Shown: piece after piece, positions 1-7,715 of the stretch | Layout of the letters: every line of letters starts with the position of its first letter | How positions within the stretch are numbered: the first letter of the stretch is position 1 | DNA from: Methanomassiliicoccales archaeon UBA147 | GTDB taxonomy: Archaea; Thermoplasmatota; Thermoplasmata; SG8-5 | Assembly (NCBI GenBank): GCA_002496385.1 | Contig: DAJR01000022.1 | Coordinates: 1-58,832, forward strand | Length of the DNA: 58,832 nucleotides | Direction of reading: 5' to 3' | Position numbers and translations under genes: made by a program | The notes under the pieces: model-generated | What the model saw: only the letters and a program-made list of their open reading frames with translations | Databases searched by the model: none | Told to the model about the DNA's origin: nothing

Positions 1-228
1 CTGCCATATGGTAAACATCCAGCCCGGCCGCTATCGCCGTATTCAAAATTCGGCGTAGTCGCAAACCATACCTGGTTTGCGTTAGGCCGAGGCTATGCCT
101 CGACCGGTTCGCAACGAATATCGTTGCTCCAAACGCCAGCCCTGGCAATAAACGCCAGCCACTTTCGCTAACCATACTTGGTTAGCGTTAAGACGAGGCT
201 GTGCCTCGCCTGTTTAGGGGCTGGTAGT
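1..228. repeat. Cluster of short perfect palindromes
   Basis: No gene is visible here. The stretch holds at least five short perfect stem-loops: CAAACCA/TGGTTTG with loop TACC (about 62-79), CGAGGC/GCCTCG with loop TAT (about 87-101), GCAACGA/TCGTTGC with loop ATA (about 110-126), GCTAACCA/TGGTTAGC with loop TACT (about 168-187) and CGAGGC/GCCTCG with loop TGT (about 193-207). The pair of a TACY-loop hairpin followed by a CGAGGC hairpin occurs twice (about 58-105 and 167-213), so this is an imperfect direct duplication of a double hairpin. The sequence AAACGCCAGCC also occurs twice between them. Function unknown; it may be repeat or mobile-element debris or a structured RNA. Confidence 0.7.
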
Positions 229-1233
229 TTACACAACGCGCTTCTTCGAGACCTTCTTGGCCGGTTTCGTCTCGATCTTTGAGCCGCAGGCGTAACACAT
301 GACCGCGTCGTTGCTTATCATTGTGCCGCACGATGGGCACGGGATTTCCTCGTCCCCGCCCGCAGCGGCCTCTTCCTCGGCCGGGGCTTCCTCCTCGCCG
401 ATCTGGGTCCCGCAGGCATAACACATGACCGCGTCGTTGCTTATCATTGTGCCGCACGATGGGCAGGGAACCTCGTTCTCGCCGCCGGCAGCGGGTGCCG
501 GCTCTTCGACCTTCTCGGGCTCAGGCTCGGGTGTCGGTTCCGGTGCGGGCTCTTCGACCTTCTCGGCCTTTTTCTTCTCGGCTTTCGGGGCAGGGCTGGT
601 CACGGCGCCTCTCAGTTGTTCCTCCTGGTCAAGGAGCTGCTTCTCCTTCTCCATGAGCTTCTTGCCGTCACTGATGAGCCTCTCCTTGCTGGCGCCAAGC
701 TCCTTCTCTTCCTGGGCCAGGGCTTTCTCCCTAGACAATATCTCTTCTGTTTTGGATTTGAACTGGTCAACGATCGAAGCTAGCTCAGAGGCTGCGCTCT
801 GGGCCTTTTCCTCTGCCTCGATGAACCCCTTCCTCTTCTTGGATATCTCCTCCTCGATCTTCTGGATCTCTTCCTGTCTCTTCAGGATTTCCTTCTCCTG
901 GGATGCGAACTCCTTCTGTCTCCGGGTGATGTCCGCCTCTCTTTCTTTGAGGCCGCTTTCCAGTTGGAGGATGTTCTCCTTCTGGGATTCGAAGCCCGCC
1001 TCCTCCTCCTTGAGTTTGGCCGATTTCTTATCCAGTTCGCTCATTTTGGAGGAAAGTTGGCTTTCCTTGGAACTCAGCTCTTGCTCCTTTGATTCCAGTT
1101 CCTTCTCTTTCGCCTCGAGGGCGCCGGTCTTTTCCTGGATCTCTGCGGTCTTCTGCCTGAGGTCCATCTCTTTCTGCTTGAACTGCTCGGCCTGTTTTTG
1201 CATTACTTCCCAAATTGATGGTTCATCACCCAA
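229..1233 (-). CDS. Coiled-coil protein with two C-terminal CPxCG zinc ribbons
   Basis: 334 aa. Residues about 10-210 are an uninterrupted, highly charged K/E/Q-rich coiled coil. A Pro/Glu/Ala-rich linker follows (about 211-255), then two nearly identical zinc ribbons (Cys257/260/271/274 and Cys299/302/313/316), each with the core SNDAVMCYACG. The tail is Lys-rich. The start is TTG at 1233, preceded 8 nt upstream by a strong Shine-Dalgarno (GAGGAGG, minus strand). The two ribbons are duplicated almost exactly at the DNA level (about 293-340 and 415-462), so the duplication is recent. No catalytic domain is visible; a scaffold or nucleic-acid/protein adaptor is plausible but unproven. Confidence 0.85.
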   Translation of the reverse strand: MGDEPSIWEVMQKQAEQFKQKEMDLRQKTAEIQEKTGALEAKEKELESKEQELSSKESQLSSKMSELDKKSAKLKEEEAGFESQKENILQLESGLKEREADITRRQKEFASQEKEILKRQEEIQKIEEEISKKRKGFIEAEEKAQSAASELASIVDQFKSKTEEILSREKALAQEEKELGASKERLISDGKKLMEKEKQLLDQEEQLRGAVTSPAPKAEKKKAEKVEEPAPEPTPEPEPEKVEEPAPAAGGENEVPCPSCGTMISNDAVMCYACGTQIGEEEAPAEEEAAAGGDEEIPCPSCGTMISNDAVMCYACGSKIETKPAKKVSKKRVV

Positions 1234-1277
1234 AGGAATTCCTCCTCATGACTCGAATCTTATTGGACGCGGATACT

Positions 1278-1287
1278 TTTATACATT
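1278..1287 (-). promoter_or_regulatory. TATA box for the coiled-coil zinc-ribbon gene
   Basis: Minus-strand TGTATAAAAG lies about 35 nt before the Shine-Dalgarno of the gene starting at 1233, a normal archaeal TATA position with a short leader. Confidence 0.55.
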
Positions 1288-1320
1288 AAGTAATTTTGGA
1301 TTAAATCGGGAGGTCTGACA

Positions 1321-2031
1321 CTACTCCCCCGTATCGAATATCGGGCCCAGGACGACTATGCCTTCCTTTCCCACCTCGACCGCGTGTTTTTCCATGCTGT
1401 GCTGCGTCGCCCTCATCTTCTCGACCTGGAGGTATCTCACCAGCTTGCCCCGGTTCCTGTCCAGGCCAAGCATTATTATTCCGTCAACAAGGAAACCCTC
1501 GTTCCCGAGAAGTTGGGATTCCGCGTCGGCCGATCTTTCCATGACTATGAATGCGGTGATATTGTTGTCCCTAAGCATCTTGAAGAAGTAGAACATCCGT
1601 TTGCGCATCTTGTTGACATCCTCCATCAGCGAATAGAGCGCGCCGAGGGAATCCAGGCAGAAAACCGAGAACTTGTCTCCGTATTTCTTCTTGAAATAGA
1701 CAATCATTTTCTCTATGAATTTGATGTAATCTGTCTCGTCGCCCTGATCGACGACCTTGTCCACTTCCCTCAGGTCCGTGAAATCGGAGATTTGCATGTG
1801 CGGTGAAAGCTTGATTCCCAGGCTCTTCATGTTCCTCAGATGGCTCTTCGAGGATTCTTCGAGTGTGCAATAAAGCCCGAACTGGTTCACAGACTCGAGA
1901 TACTTGGACATCAGCGTGTAGCAGAAGCTGGTCTTCATTGAGCCCGGAGGTCCGGTGATGAGCACAACGCTCGGCGGTTCTATGTCGGTCTTGAACACTT
2001 TTTCCATACCGGGAATCGAATTTTTGAACAT
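1321..2031 (-). CDS. RAD55/KaiC-like RecA-superfamily ATPase
   Basis: 236 aa, a single RecA-fold domain. Walker A is GPPGSMKT (residues 27-34), with Met in place of the usual last Gly, a variant seen in archaeal KaiC/RAD55-like proteins. A Walker-B-type strand (FSVFCLDSLGAL) lies near residue 120. The length and the lack of a DNA-binding domain match the small archaeal regulatory RAD55 family rather than RadA. An AGGGGGC-like Shine-Dalgarno precedes the ATG, and a TATA (TATAAAT, about 2079-2087) serves it. It is divergent from the zinc-ribbon gene at 2171. Likely an ATP-dependent signalling or regulatory protein; target unknown. Confidence 0.8.
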   Translation of the reverse strand: MFKNSIPGMEKVFKTDIEPPSVVLITGPPGSMKTSFCYTLMSKYLESVNQFGLYCTLEESSKSHLRNMKSLGIKLSPHMQISDFTDLREVDKVVDQGDETDYIKFIEKMIVYFKKKYGDKFSVFCLDSLGALYSLMEDVNKMRKRMFYFFKMLRDNNITAFIVMERSADAESQLLGNEGFLVDGIIMLGLDRNRGKLVRYLQVEKMRATQHSMEKHAVEVGKEGIVVLGPIFDTGE

Positions 2032-2170
2032 CGTATGCCCCCTTCAATCATTGTCAGCGGCTTGAAGGCATTTTTAGGATTTATACTTACCCATTCCTCT
2101 TTTTATCCGTGTTCAGTAATTATTAATACCAAAATGAGATTTACCGATGATAAGTTGACAGGGTGATTGT

Positions 2171-3823
2171 CTGGCAGATGAAACCGGCACGCAGGAAAAA
2201 CGCACCTGCCCAGTTTGCGACGAACTGGTTTCGCAAGATATGAAGGTTTGCCCCTCGTGCAGCACAGATTTATCGCTTTTCTCCGCGGACGATGCAGGGG
2301 CAACGCCCGAGGACCCCGACGAATTGAAGAAGGCGCTTCTTTCATCCGGGAACGGCCACCTCACCGACCTTCTCGAGGCCGCCGAGAACGAAACTATTCC
2401 CTCCTCCCCGTCGCCGCCTCCCGCCCAGATTGTTTACGAAGAGTCCGTGGAATGCCCGGCGTGCAATAAGCCCATCCCCGCCGATGCCGCAAAATGTCCG
2501 CACTGCGGCGTGGAGTTCGAGGTCGAGGAGGTTTTCGAGTGCCCGATGTGCGGGACTCTGATAGACATCAATGTCAACAAGTGCCCGAGCTGCAATGCCG
2601 AGTTCGAGACCGAGGAAGCTCAGCCAGAACCCCAACCGGCCCCCCAACCCGCCGAGCCTGTCAAGGCAGAGCCCCCGCCGCCCGAACCGAGGAAGGAGCC
2701 ACTGAGCTTCGCCGAGCGCATGAAGGCCATGAAGGACGAGCCTTCAGCGCCGAAGACGACGCCCCCGTCGGAACCAAAGAGGGAAATGACCTTCGCCGAG
2801 CGCATGAAGGCCATGAAGGATGAGAAAACTATCAGCGAAGCCAAGCCGCCCGCCGCAACCCCCGAGCCTGCGCCCGCCCCTGCACCCGATACAGCACGCG
2901 CCCCCGCCCCCGAAACCGCACTCGCCCCCGCACCGAAAGAAACGGCGCCTGCCACCCCCCCGCCCAAGGGGGAGATGAGCCTTTCCGATAGGGTTAGGTC
3001 TCTAAAGGAAGGGACCCCAGCAGCTGCCAAAGCCGAACCCGCTGCCGCGCACGATGACTCGGCCAAGGAAGGCTTCAAGGAACTTCCGAAATACATCGGC
3101 GAGGTGAAGAAACTCCTTGTCATGGCCAACGAGCTGAAGATTGATGCGTCCGCGAGCAAAGCGCTCATAAACAAGGCCGTGGCCGCCGGCAAATCCCGCG
3201 ACCTTGAAAACGCCATCAAGTTCGTGAAGGACGGCAAATCCGGGCTGGAGAGGGACATCCGGTCATCGATATTGTCAAAGCTGAGAACCTTAGAAACCGC
3301 ACTTTCCATCGAAAAGAAATCCGGGAGGGATGTATCGCGGTTCGAGAATTCGGTTGGCGAGATACGGAAATCGATGGACATTGCAGATTTCCAGACCGCC
3401 TGTGACACCTTGAAGAAGGTGGAAGAGGAGATGCTGAGGACTACCACGACGAACATCTCCCAGGTGGAGCTCGAATCCGTTTCCTGTGCACTCGTCGATG
3501 CGGAGTACCTTCAGCTCAATGTCAGCGAGGCCAGATCATTGTACGATCTCGCAATCCAGGCCAAGGATGACCCGGTCAAATCCTCCCAGTATTCGAAACA
3601 GGCCACCGAGGTTCTCAACAGAATTCTGCCGTCTTATATCGCCGGCGAGATGAGAAAGGCCAAAATCACCCTGAGGGAAATCAAGATGATGAATGTGGAC
3701 ATATCGACCCCCGTCAACCTTCTGAAGGAAGCCAATGACCATGTCCTCAACGGAGACTACAGCGCAGCCCTGGGCGCTGTCAAAAAATTCCGGGAGTTCG
3801 TGGACAGGGCGCAGGGCCAATGA
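2171..3823 (+). CDS. Multi-zinc-ribbon protein with Pro-rich linker and helical C-terminus
   Basis: About 550 aa. Three CxxC...CxxC zinc ribbons occur (CPVC...CPSC at 13-30, CPAC...CPHC at 95-112, CPMC...CPSC at 124-141), then a long Pro/Ala/Glu linker. The linker carries two copies of LSFAERMKAMKDE-like motifs and a related MSLSDRVRSLKEG, and a mainly helical C-terminal region of about 250 residues follows. The first in-frame ATG (2240) would cut through ribbon 1. The frame is open back to 2159, where a GGTGAT Shine-Dalgarno (2162-2167) sits. The best upstream start is therefore a non-standard CTG at 2171; the exact start is uncertain. The repeated MKAMKD motifs look like short linear interaction motifs (inference). 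Confidence 0.75.
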   Translation: MADETGTQEKRTCPVCDELVSQDMKVCPSCSTDLSLFSADDAGATPEDPDELKKALLSSGNGHLTDLLEAAENETIPSSPSPPPAQIVYEESVECPACNKPIPADAAKCPHCGVEFEVEEVFECPMCGTLIDINVNKCPSCNAEFETEEAQPEPQPAPQPAEPVKAEPPPPEPRKEPLSFAERMKAMKDEPSAPKTTPPSEPKREMTFAERMKAMKDEKTISEAKPPAATPEPAPAPAPDTARAPAPETALAPAPKETAPATPPPKGEMSLSDRVRSLKEGTPAAAKAEPAAAHDDSAKEGFKELPKYIGEVKKLLVMANELKIDASASKALINKAVAAGKSRDLENAIKFVKDGKSGLERDIRSSILSKLRTLETALSIEKKSGRDVSRFENSVGEIRKSMDIADFQTACDTLKKVEEEMLRTTTTNISQVELESVSCALVDAEYLQLNVSEARSLYDLAIQAKDDPVKSSQYSKQATEVLNRILPSYIAGEMRKAKITLREIKMMNVDISTPVNLLKEANDHVLNGDYSAALGAVKKFREFVDRAQGQ

Positions 3824-3888
3824 ACGCCTGGTAGAGCAATGCGCCGAAATCAGGCATGGTTTTGTCCCGTGAGATATGACGGCCAGTT

Positions 3889-6270
3889 CTATTGCGTACG
3901 CCGGGGGTCGGTTCCCAGGAAGCTGATTATCTCCATCTCCCTTTCCAGGATCTTGAGGCCCTGCTCTCCTATTGTCTCCGGTGTCACCGATGTGATGAAA
4001 ATCGCCTCGCTCTCGGAAACCTCGTCGATGAGCCTTCTAAGGAACCTGAGCACGGAGTCGAAGTTGTTATTGCTGATGAGATAATCCAGGCCGTCGATGA
4101 GCAGTATCGATTTTCCCGGCGTGTTCAGGAAATCCTCGATTTTGTAGATTATCCTTTCGAGCACCGGCATCACCCTCGTCTCGGAATCCCCCTCTTTGTC
4201 GGTGAGCCAGAGAATGGCAGCCTCTCCAACGTCGAACTGCTCCTTCACGCGTTTGGGGTTGATCCTTGTCAGTGCCAGGCCCTTCAGCCCCATGTTGAGG
4301 CTGTCCACGAAGTACTCGAAGCATTTCACCGGCCTTTCCTCTTCGATCAGGTAGCTGTGCGAGAGTTTCAGCCGTTCGTCGCGCTTCTGGAGGGGCACCA
4401 GGTCCGAGGTGATTTTCGCCTCTTCCCCCTGTTCCGCCCCTGCGGGGATCTCATCCTTGAGCGCAAGTCTGGCTGTGTCAAGAGTGATGGGCGCCTTCAT
4501 GAGTTCTGAATATGCTTCCAGGGTCTTCAGGGCACCCTCCAGCATGCGGATGTTCTGGGTGTAGCTCCTTGCGATGAAATTCAGGACATCATCGCCTATG
4601 ACCATCCTCTTTGCCTCGGCCTTCTTCCGGAGTATGGCAACCCTCGTTTCGAGATCGGGCGGCTGGATCTCCGTGGCCAGGCCGCCGTCGAACCTTGAAA
4701 TCAGCCTGTCTTTCATGCCGGCCAGCTCCCTAATCGGCCGGTCCGAGGTCATGACGATTTGCCTTCCATCCTTGTGAAGCGCGTTGAAGATGTGGAACAA
4801 CTCCTCCTGAACCGCCTCCTGCCCTGCAATGAACTGGATATCGTCCAGAAGCAGGAAATCCAGGTCCCGGTATTTTTTCTTGAATTCCTTCTTCCTGTTC
4901 CCCCTTATCGATTCTATGAACTCGTTGATGAATTTCTCCGAGGAAATGTACAAAACCCGCTTTGTCGGGTAATTCGCCATGACATAATTGCCGATGGCAT
5001 GAAGGATGTGCGTCTTTCCGAGCCCGGAGGCACTGCAGATGAAAAGAGGATTGTAATGCGAGGAACCGGGCTTCGCCACCGCCGTCGCCGCTGATTGGCT
5101 GAATCTGTTGGACTCGCCCACCACAAAATTGTCGAATGTGAATTCCGGAATGACATTGGATTCTCCGGCCTGCAAGGTCTTGCTGTCAGCCGGCAAATTG
5201 CCGGCACCGCAGGTGGGGCAGGTGGTTTTTCCGTAAAGGTCCGCCCCGCAGACCGTGCATCTTCCGTCTGGAGCTTTCTCCGTGGGAATGATGTCCCCCT
5301 GGCCTTCCAGCTTTTCCTCGAGTTCCTCCTCCAATCCGTTCAGGCCCAGGGTTAGATCGTCCGTTTCGGGCTTTTGAACCGGTGCCGCTGGCTTCGGTTC
5401 GGCCTTCGGCGCGGGGGGTTTTGCCTCGAGCTGCGAGAGCGCTTCCTCTCTCTGCCTTGCCTTCTCCATCTCTATCTTCAGCTTCAGGCCCTGGATTGCG
5501 GCTTCGATTGCTGTTATCTTCGACGGGTTCTTGAGCATGGCCTTTATTCGTTCCACATCGTTGGCGAATTTACCGCAATCGAGGGCTTCCATTTCCTGCC
5601 TGAGGAATTCTGAGCGCGTAATATTGTTCTCGAATTGCTTGAAAGCAAGTTCCGCTTTTGAAGCGTCCTTGTGAATCTCCTCCTGGAGGAATTTCACCAC
5701 ATATCCCCTTGACTGCCACTCCTCCAGTTTGTTCCTCATCTCTTCCGGGACGCCCTCGAGGGCTGCCGGGTGTTGCTGGTCACCGTTGTCGCTCCAGGCA
5801 AGCGAAAAACGTGTCCTTCTTTTCAAAAGCTTTTTTTCACCCGGTCTGACAACGGCCGAATTTGGATATGCCAGGAGTATAGTCGTGATGTCAACCCTCC
5901 CGTGCACCTCCAGGGCGCAGTCATTGTCGTAACTGTCCCCCCATGCGAGTTTGAGCCCCTCCTCCCCGACCTTTGTCGGTATGAAAAGGTTCGCCGAGCG
6001 CCTTCCGTAAATCGCAGCGATCAGGATTCCGTCCTTAATTACCAGATAGCCTTCCGAAATGTAATTGTCGCGTTCCTTCTTCGTGAGCACATAACCCGTG
6101 AAACCGAATTTTTTCAGTTTCTCGAAACTCAGTTCAAGAGCCTTTTGGCTGCCGTGAATAGTGCTTAATATCCTTCCCTCTGGAATGTTCTCGGGGGCTA
6201 TCTGCAACACCTGCCTAACGCTATCTTCCAGGCCGAATCCGGCACAGGGTGAAGCCAAATATTGAACCAT
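3889..6270 (-). CDS. DUF2226-like / zinc ribbon / DnaA-type AAA+ / DUF835 fusion protein
   Basis: 793 aa. Residues 1-200 resemble the archaeal DUF2226 domain. A helical/Pro-rich linker and a zinc ribbon (CTVCG...CPTCG, about 338-354) follow. Residues about 373-600 are a recognisable DnaA AAA+ module: Walker A SASGLGKTH (413-421), Walker B FLLLDDIQF (472-480), sensor I TSDRP, box VII-like RLISRF, sensor II NIRMLEGAL. The DnaA domain IV helix-turn-helix is absent; the C-terminus (about 628-785) is instead a DUF835/KaiC-like domain (SILLIDGLDYLI). Archaea initiate replication with Orc1/Cdc6, so this is probably not a canonical initiator; an assembling regulatory ATPase is more likely. A TATA directly abuts the ATG, so the start could lie slightly downstream (TTG at 6258). 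Confidence 0.9.
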   Translation of the reverse strand: MVQYLASPCAGFGLEDSVRQVLQIAPENIPEGRILSTIHGSQKALELSFEKLKKFGFTGYVLTKKERDNYISEGYLVIKDGILIAAIYGRRSANLFIPTKVGEEGLKLAWGDSYDNDCALEVHGRVDITTILLAYPNSAVVRPGEKKLLKRRTRFSLAWSDNGDQQHPAALEGVPEEMRNKLEEWQSRGYVVKFLQEEIHKDASKAELAFKQFENNITRSEFLRQEMEALDCGKFANDVERIKAMLKNPSKITAIEAAIQGLKLKIEMEKARQREEALSQLEAKPPAPKAEPKPAAPVQKPETDDLTLGLNGLEEELEEKLEGQGDIIPTEKAPDGRCTVCGADLYGKTTCPTCGAGNLPADSKTLQAGESNVIPEFTFDNFVVGESNRFSQSAATAVAKPGSSHYNPLFICSASGLGKTHILHAIGNYVMANYPTKRVLYISSEKFINEFIESIRGNRKKEFKKKYRDLDFLLLDDIQFIAGQEAVQEELFHIFNALHKDGRQIVMTSDRPIRELAGMKDRLISRFDGGLATEIQPPDLETRVAILRKKAEAKRMVIGDDVLNFIARSYTQNIRMLEGALKTLEAYSELMKAPITLDTARLALKDEIPAGAEQGEEAKITSDLVPLQKRDERLKLSHSYLIEEERPVKCFEYFVDSLNMGLKGLALTRINPKRVKEQFDVGEAAILWLTDKEGDSETRVMPVLERIIYKIEDFLNTPGKSILLIDGLDYLISNNNFDSVLRFLRRLIDEVSESEAIFITSVTPETIGEQGLKILEREMEIISFLGTDPRRTQ

Positions 6271-6271
6271 G

Positions 6272-6330
6272 TTATATAAGTTTTCAGTAAGAGAACAAAC
6301 TTGAAGAATCTTAATATAAAAGTATAAAAT
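6272..6330. promoter_or_regulatory. Divergent TATA-rich promoter region
   Basis: Between the DnaA-like gene (minus) and the PRC-barrel gene (plus) are TATATAA (about 6273-6280) and a nearly palindromic AT block TTAATATAAAAGTATAAAA (about 6310-6328). These can serve both directions. The plus-strand gene starts 30-45 nt downstream. Confidence 0.5.
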
Positions 6331-6357
6331 GGGGTTCGTGTATAAGGGTGTGATACC

Positions 6358-6759
6358 ATGCTTACCGAAATCAGCGAACTATTGGGAATGGAAGTCTATA
6401 CCGACAAAGGGATCGCCCTCGGCAATGTCGACGACCTCATAATTGAGACAGACAGCCAGAAGATCGACGGGCTATTCATCGGCAACCCGAACCCGCTGCT
6501 CGTCGAGCATTCCAAGCCCGTCAGCGTCCCCTACAGGTGGATAAACAATGTGGGCGACATCATTATCCTCAAGTATTTCCCGAAATTCGTGCAGACCGGC
6601 CCCTCTCCCGAAAGAATTCCCAAGGTCAGGAAACTGGCTGAAGATGTGAAACATTTCGCCCACTCGACCGAGGAGAAGCTCATGCATGCGGAGCATGTGG
6701 CCGCCGACAAGCTGAAGGCCGGCGGCAAGACCCTGTCCGACGAGATCAAGGAGATCTAG
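6358..6759 (+). CDS. PRC-barrel domain protein
   Basis: 133 aa. Residues about 1-80 form a PRC barrel (LLGMEVYTDKGIALGNVDDL, then VPYRWINNVGDIIIL). The C-terminal 50 residues are charged and helical (HFAHSTEEKLMHAEHVAADK). Small archaeal PRC-barrel proteins of this size have been linked to RNA metabolism, Z-ring/cell-division control and photosystem-type assembly in different lineages; the partner here is unknown. The spaced motif GGTGTGAT upstream of the ATG is a plausible ribosome site. The last codons overlap the convergent RPA-associated gene by 4 nt. Confidence 0.85.
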   Translation: MLTEISELLGMEVYTDKGIALGNVDDLIIETDSQKIDGLFIGNPNPLLVEHSKPVSVPYRWINNVGDIIILKYFPKFVQTGPSPERIPKVRKLAEDVKHFAHSTEEKLMHAEHVAADKLKAGGKTLSDEIKEI

Positions 6760-7715
6760 ATCTTCCTTATTTTTCCCATCATCGGCTCGTATATCAGGCC
6801 TTTATCTAGCAGGCCTTCCGCCGCGGTGTCGAACGCCTCTTTCTTCAGCCCGGCCTTCTTTGCGGCCTTCTCCAGCAAGTCCCAGTCCATTCCGGTCGCT
6901 TTTGGGTCCGAGCCGGTTATGACTTTCAGCAGCTTCTCCTCATCGGCGGTCAGCTCTTCGTCGCTGTCTTCCTTGGGTTCCGGCTCTATGGCCGGAGGCG
7001 CCGGCGGTGTGTCGATGCTCTCCTCGAACTCGTCATAGTCAGCAGCTTCCGTTTCCTCCTTCTCTTCAGCCTCGGGGAGGTCGGGCGTTCCGCCCTCCTC
7101 CGGTATAAGATACCTGAGCGAGTCGATCAGCATCGTATGGTATTTCTCCAGGGGGATATCGCCGTAATGCTCCATGGCGCGGACTATGCCGTCCGCCAGG
7201 CTCTGGCGGTATCCCAGTTTCTCAAGGGCTTCGGCGGTCGGTTCCTCCATCTTCACGGCCTCCGAGACGGCGTCCAGCCGCTGCCTGAGGCCGATGCATC
7301 CGTCCAGAACCCATGCGTCCCTTGCAGATTTCTCGACCGGCATCACGGTCTCGGGCCGCACTGAGATGTACATGACCCCGCCCTCCGGCGAATACACCCT
7401 CACCTTTCCGATTATGGCGGCGAATCCGGGCACTGTCAACTTGGACATGGCCAGCGCCGCATCGGGCTGGAATTGTCCGGCTGAGATGTAGGTCGTTCCA
7501 GTGGGGTCTATCAGCTTCGCCCTCCAGAGCGGCTCCTCGGGCGAGCCGACGTTCTCAAGGTCGGTGATGACGCCGACGATGTAAACACGGTTCACCCTCG
7601 CGCCAAGCGGCGTTATGACATATGTCGGGGCGCGTTCTTCTTCGCCTGTCATGACCAGCGAGGAGTCGTTCAATTCCCCGGCGAACATCCTCCATGCGAC
7701 TTCCCTGGCGTTCAT
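6756..7715 (-). CDS. RPA-associated protein (COG3390-like, OB fold)
   Basis: 319 aa. The N-terminal 130 residues contain the REVAWRMFAGELNDS start and an OB-like segment (VNRVYIVGVITDLENVG, DPTGTTYISAG) typical of archaeal RPA-associated proteins encoded beside RPA. The middle is helical, an acidic Pro/Glu linker follows, and the last 65 residues resemble a winged helix. Its ATG overlaps the stop of the upstream RPA gene by 4 nt (7712-7715), so the two are translationally coupled and probably form one single-stranded-DNA-binding complex. Confidence 0.85.
   Translation of the reverse strand: MNAREVAWRMFAGELNDSSLVMTGEEERAPTYVITPLGARVNRVYIVGVITDLENVGSPEEPLWRAKLIDPTGTTYISAGQFQPDAALAMSKLTVPGFAAIIGKVRVYSPEGGVMYISVRPETVMPVEKSARDAWVLDGCIGLRQRLDAVSEAVKMEEPTAEALEKLGYRQSLADGIVRAMEHYGDIPLEKYHTMLIDSLRYLIPEEGGTPDLPEAEEKEETEAADYDEFEESIDTPPAPPAIEPEPKEDSDEELTADEEKLLKVITGSDPKATGMDWDLLEKAAKKAGLKKEAFDTAAEGLLDKGLIYEPMMGKIRKI

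Noticed and set aside
3889..6270. True chromosomal replication initiator DnaA
   Set aside because: Domain IV DNA-binding helix-turn-helix is missing and replaced by DUF835, and I saw no DnaA-box cluster nearby.
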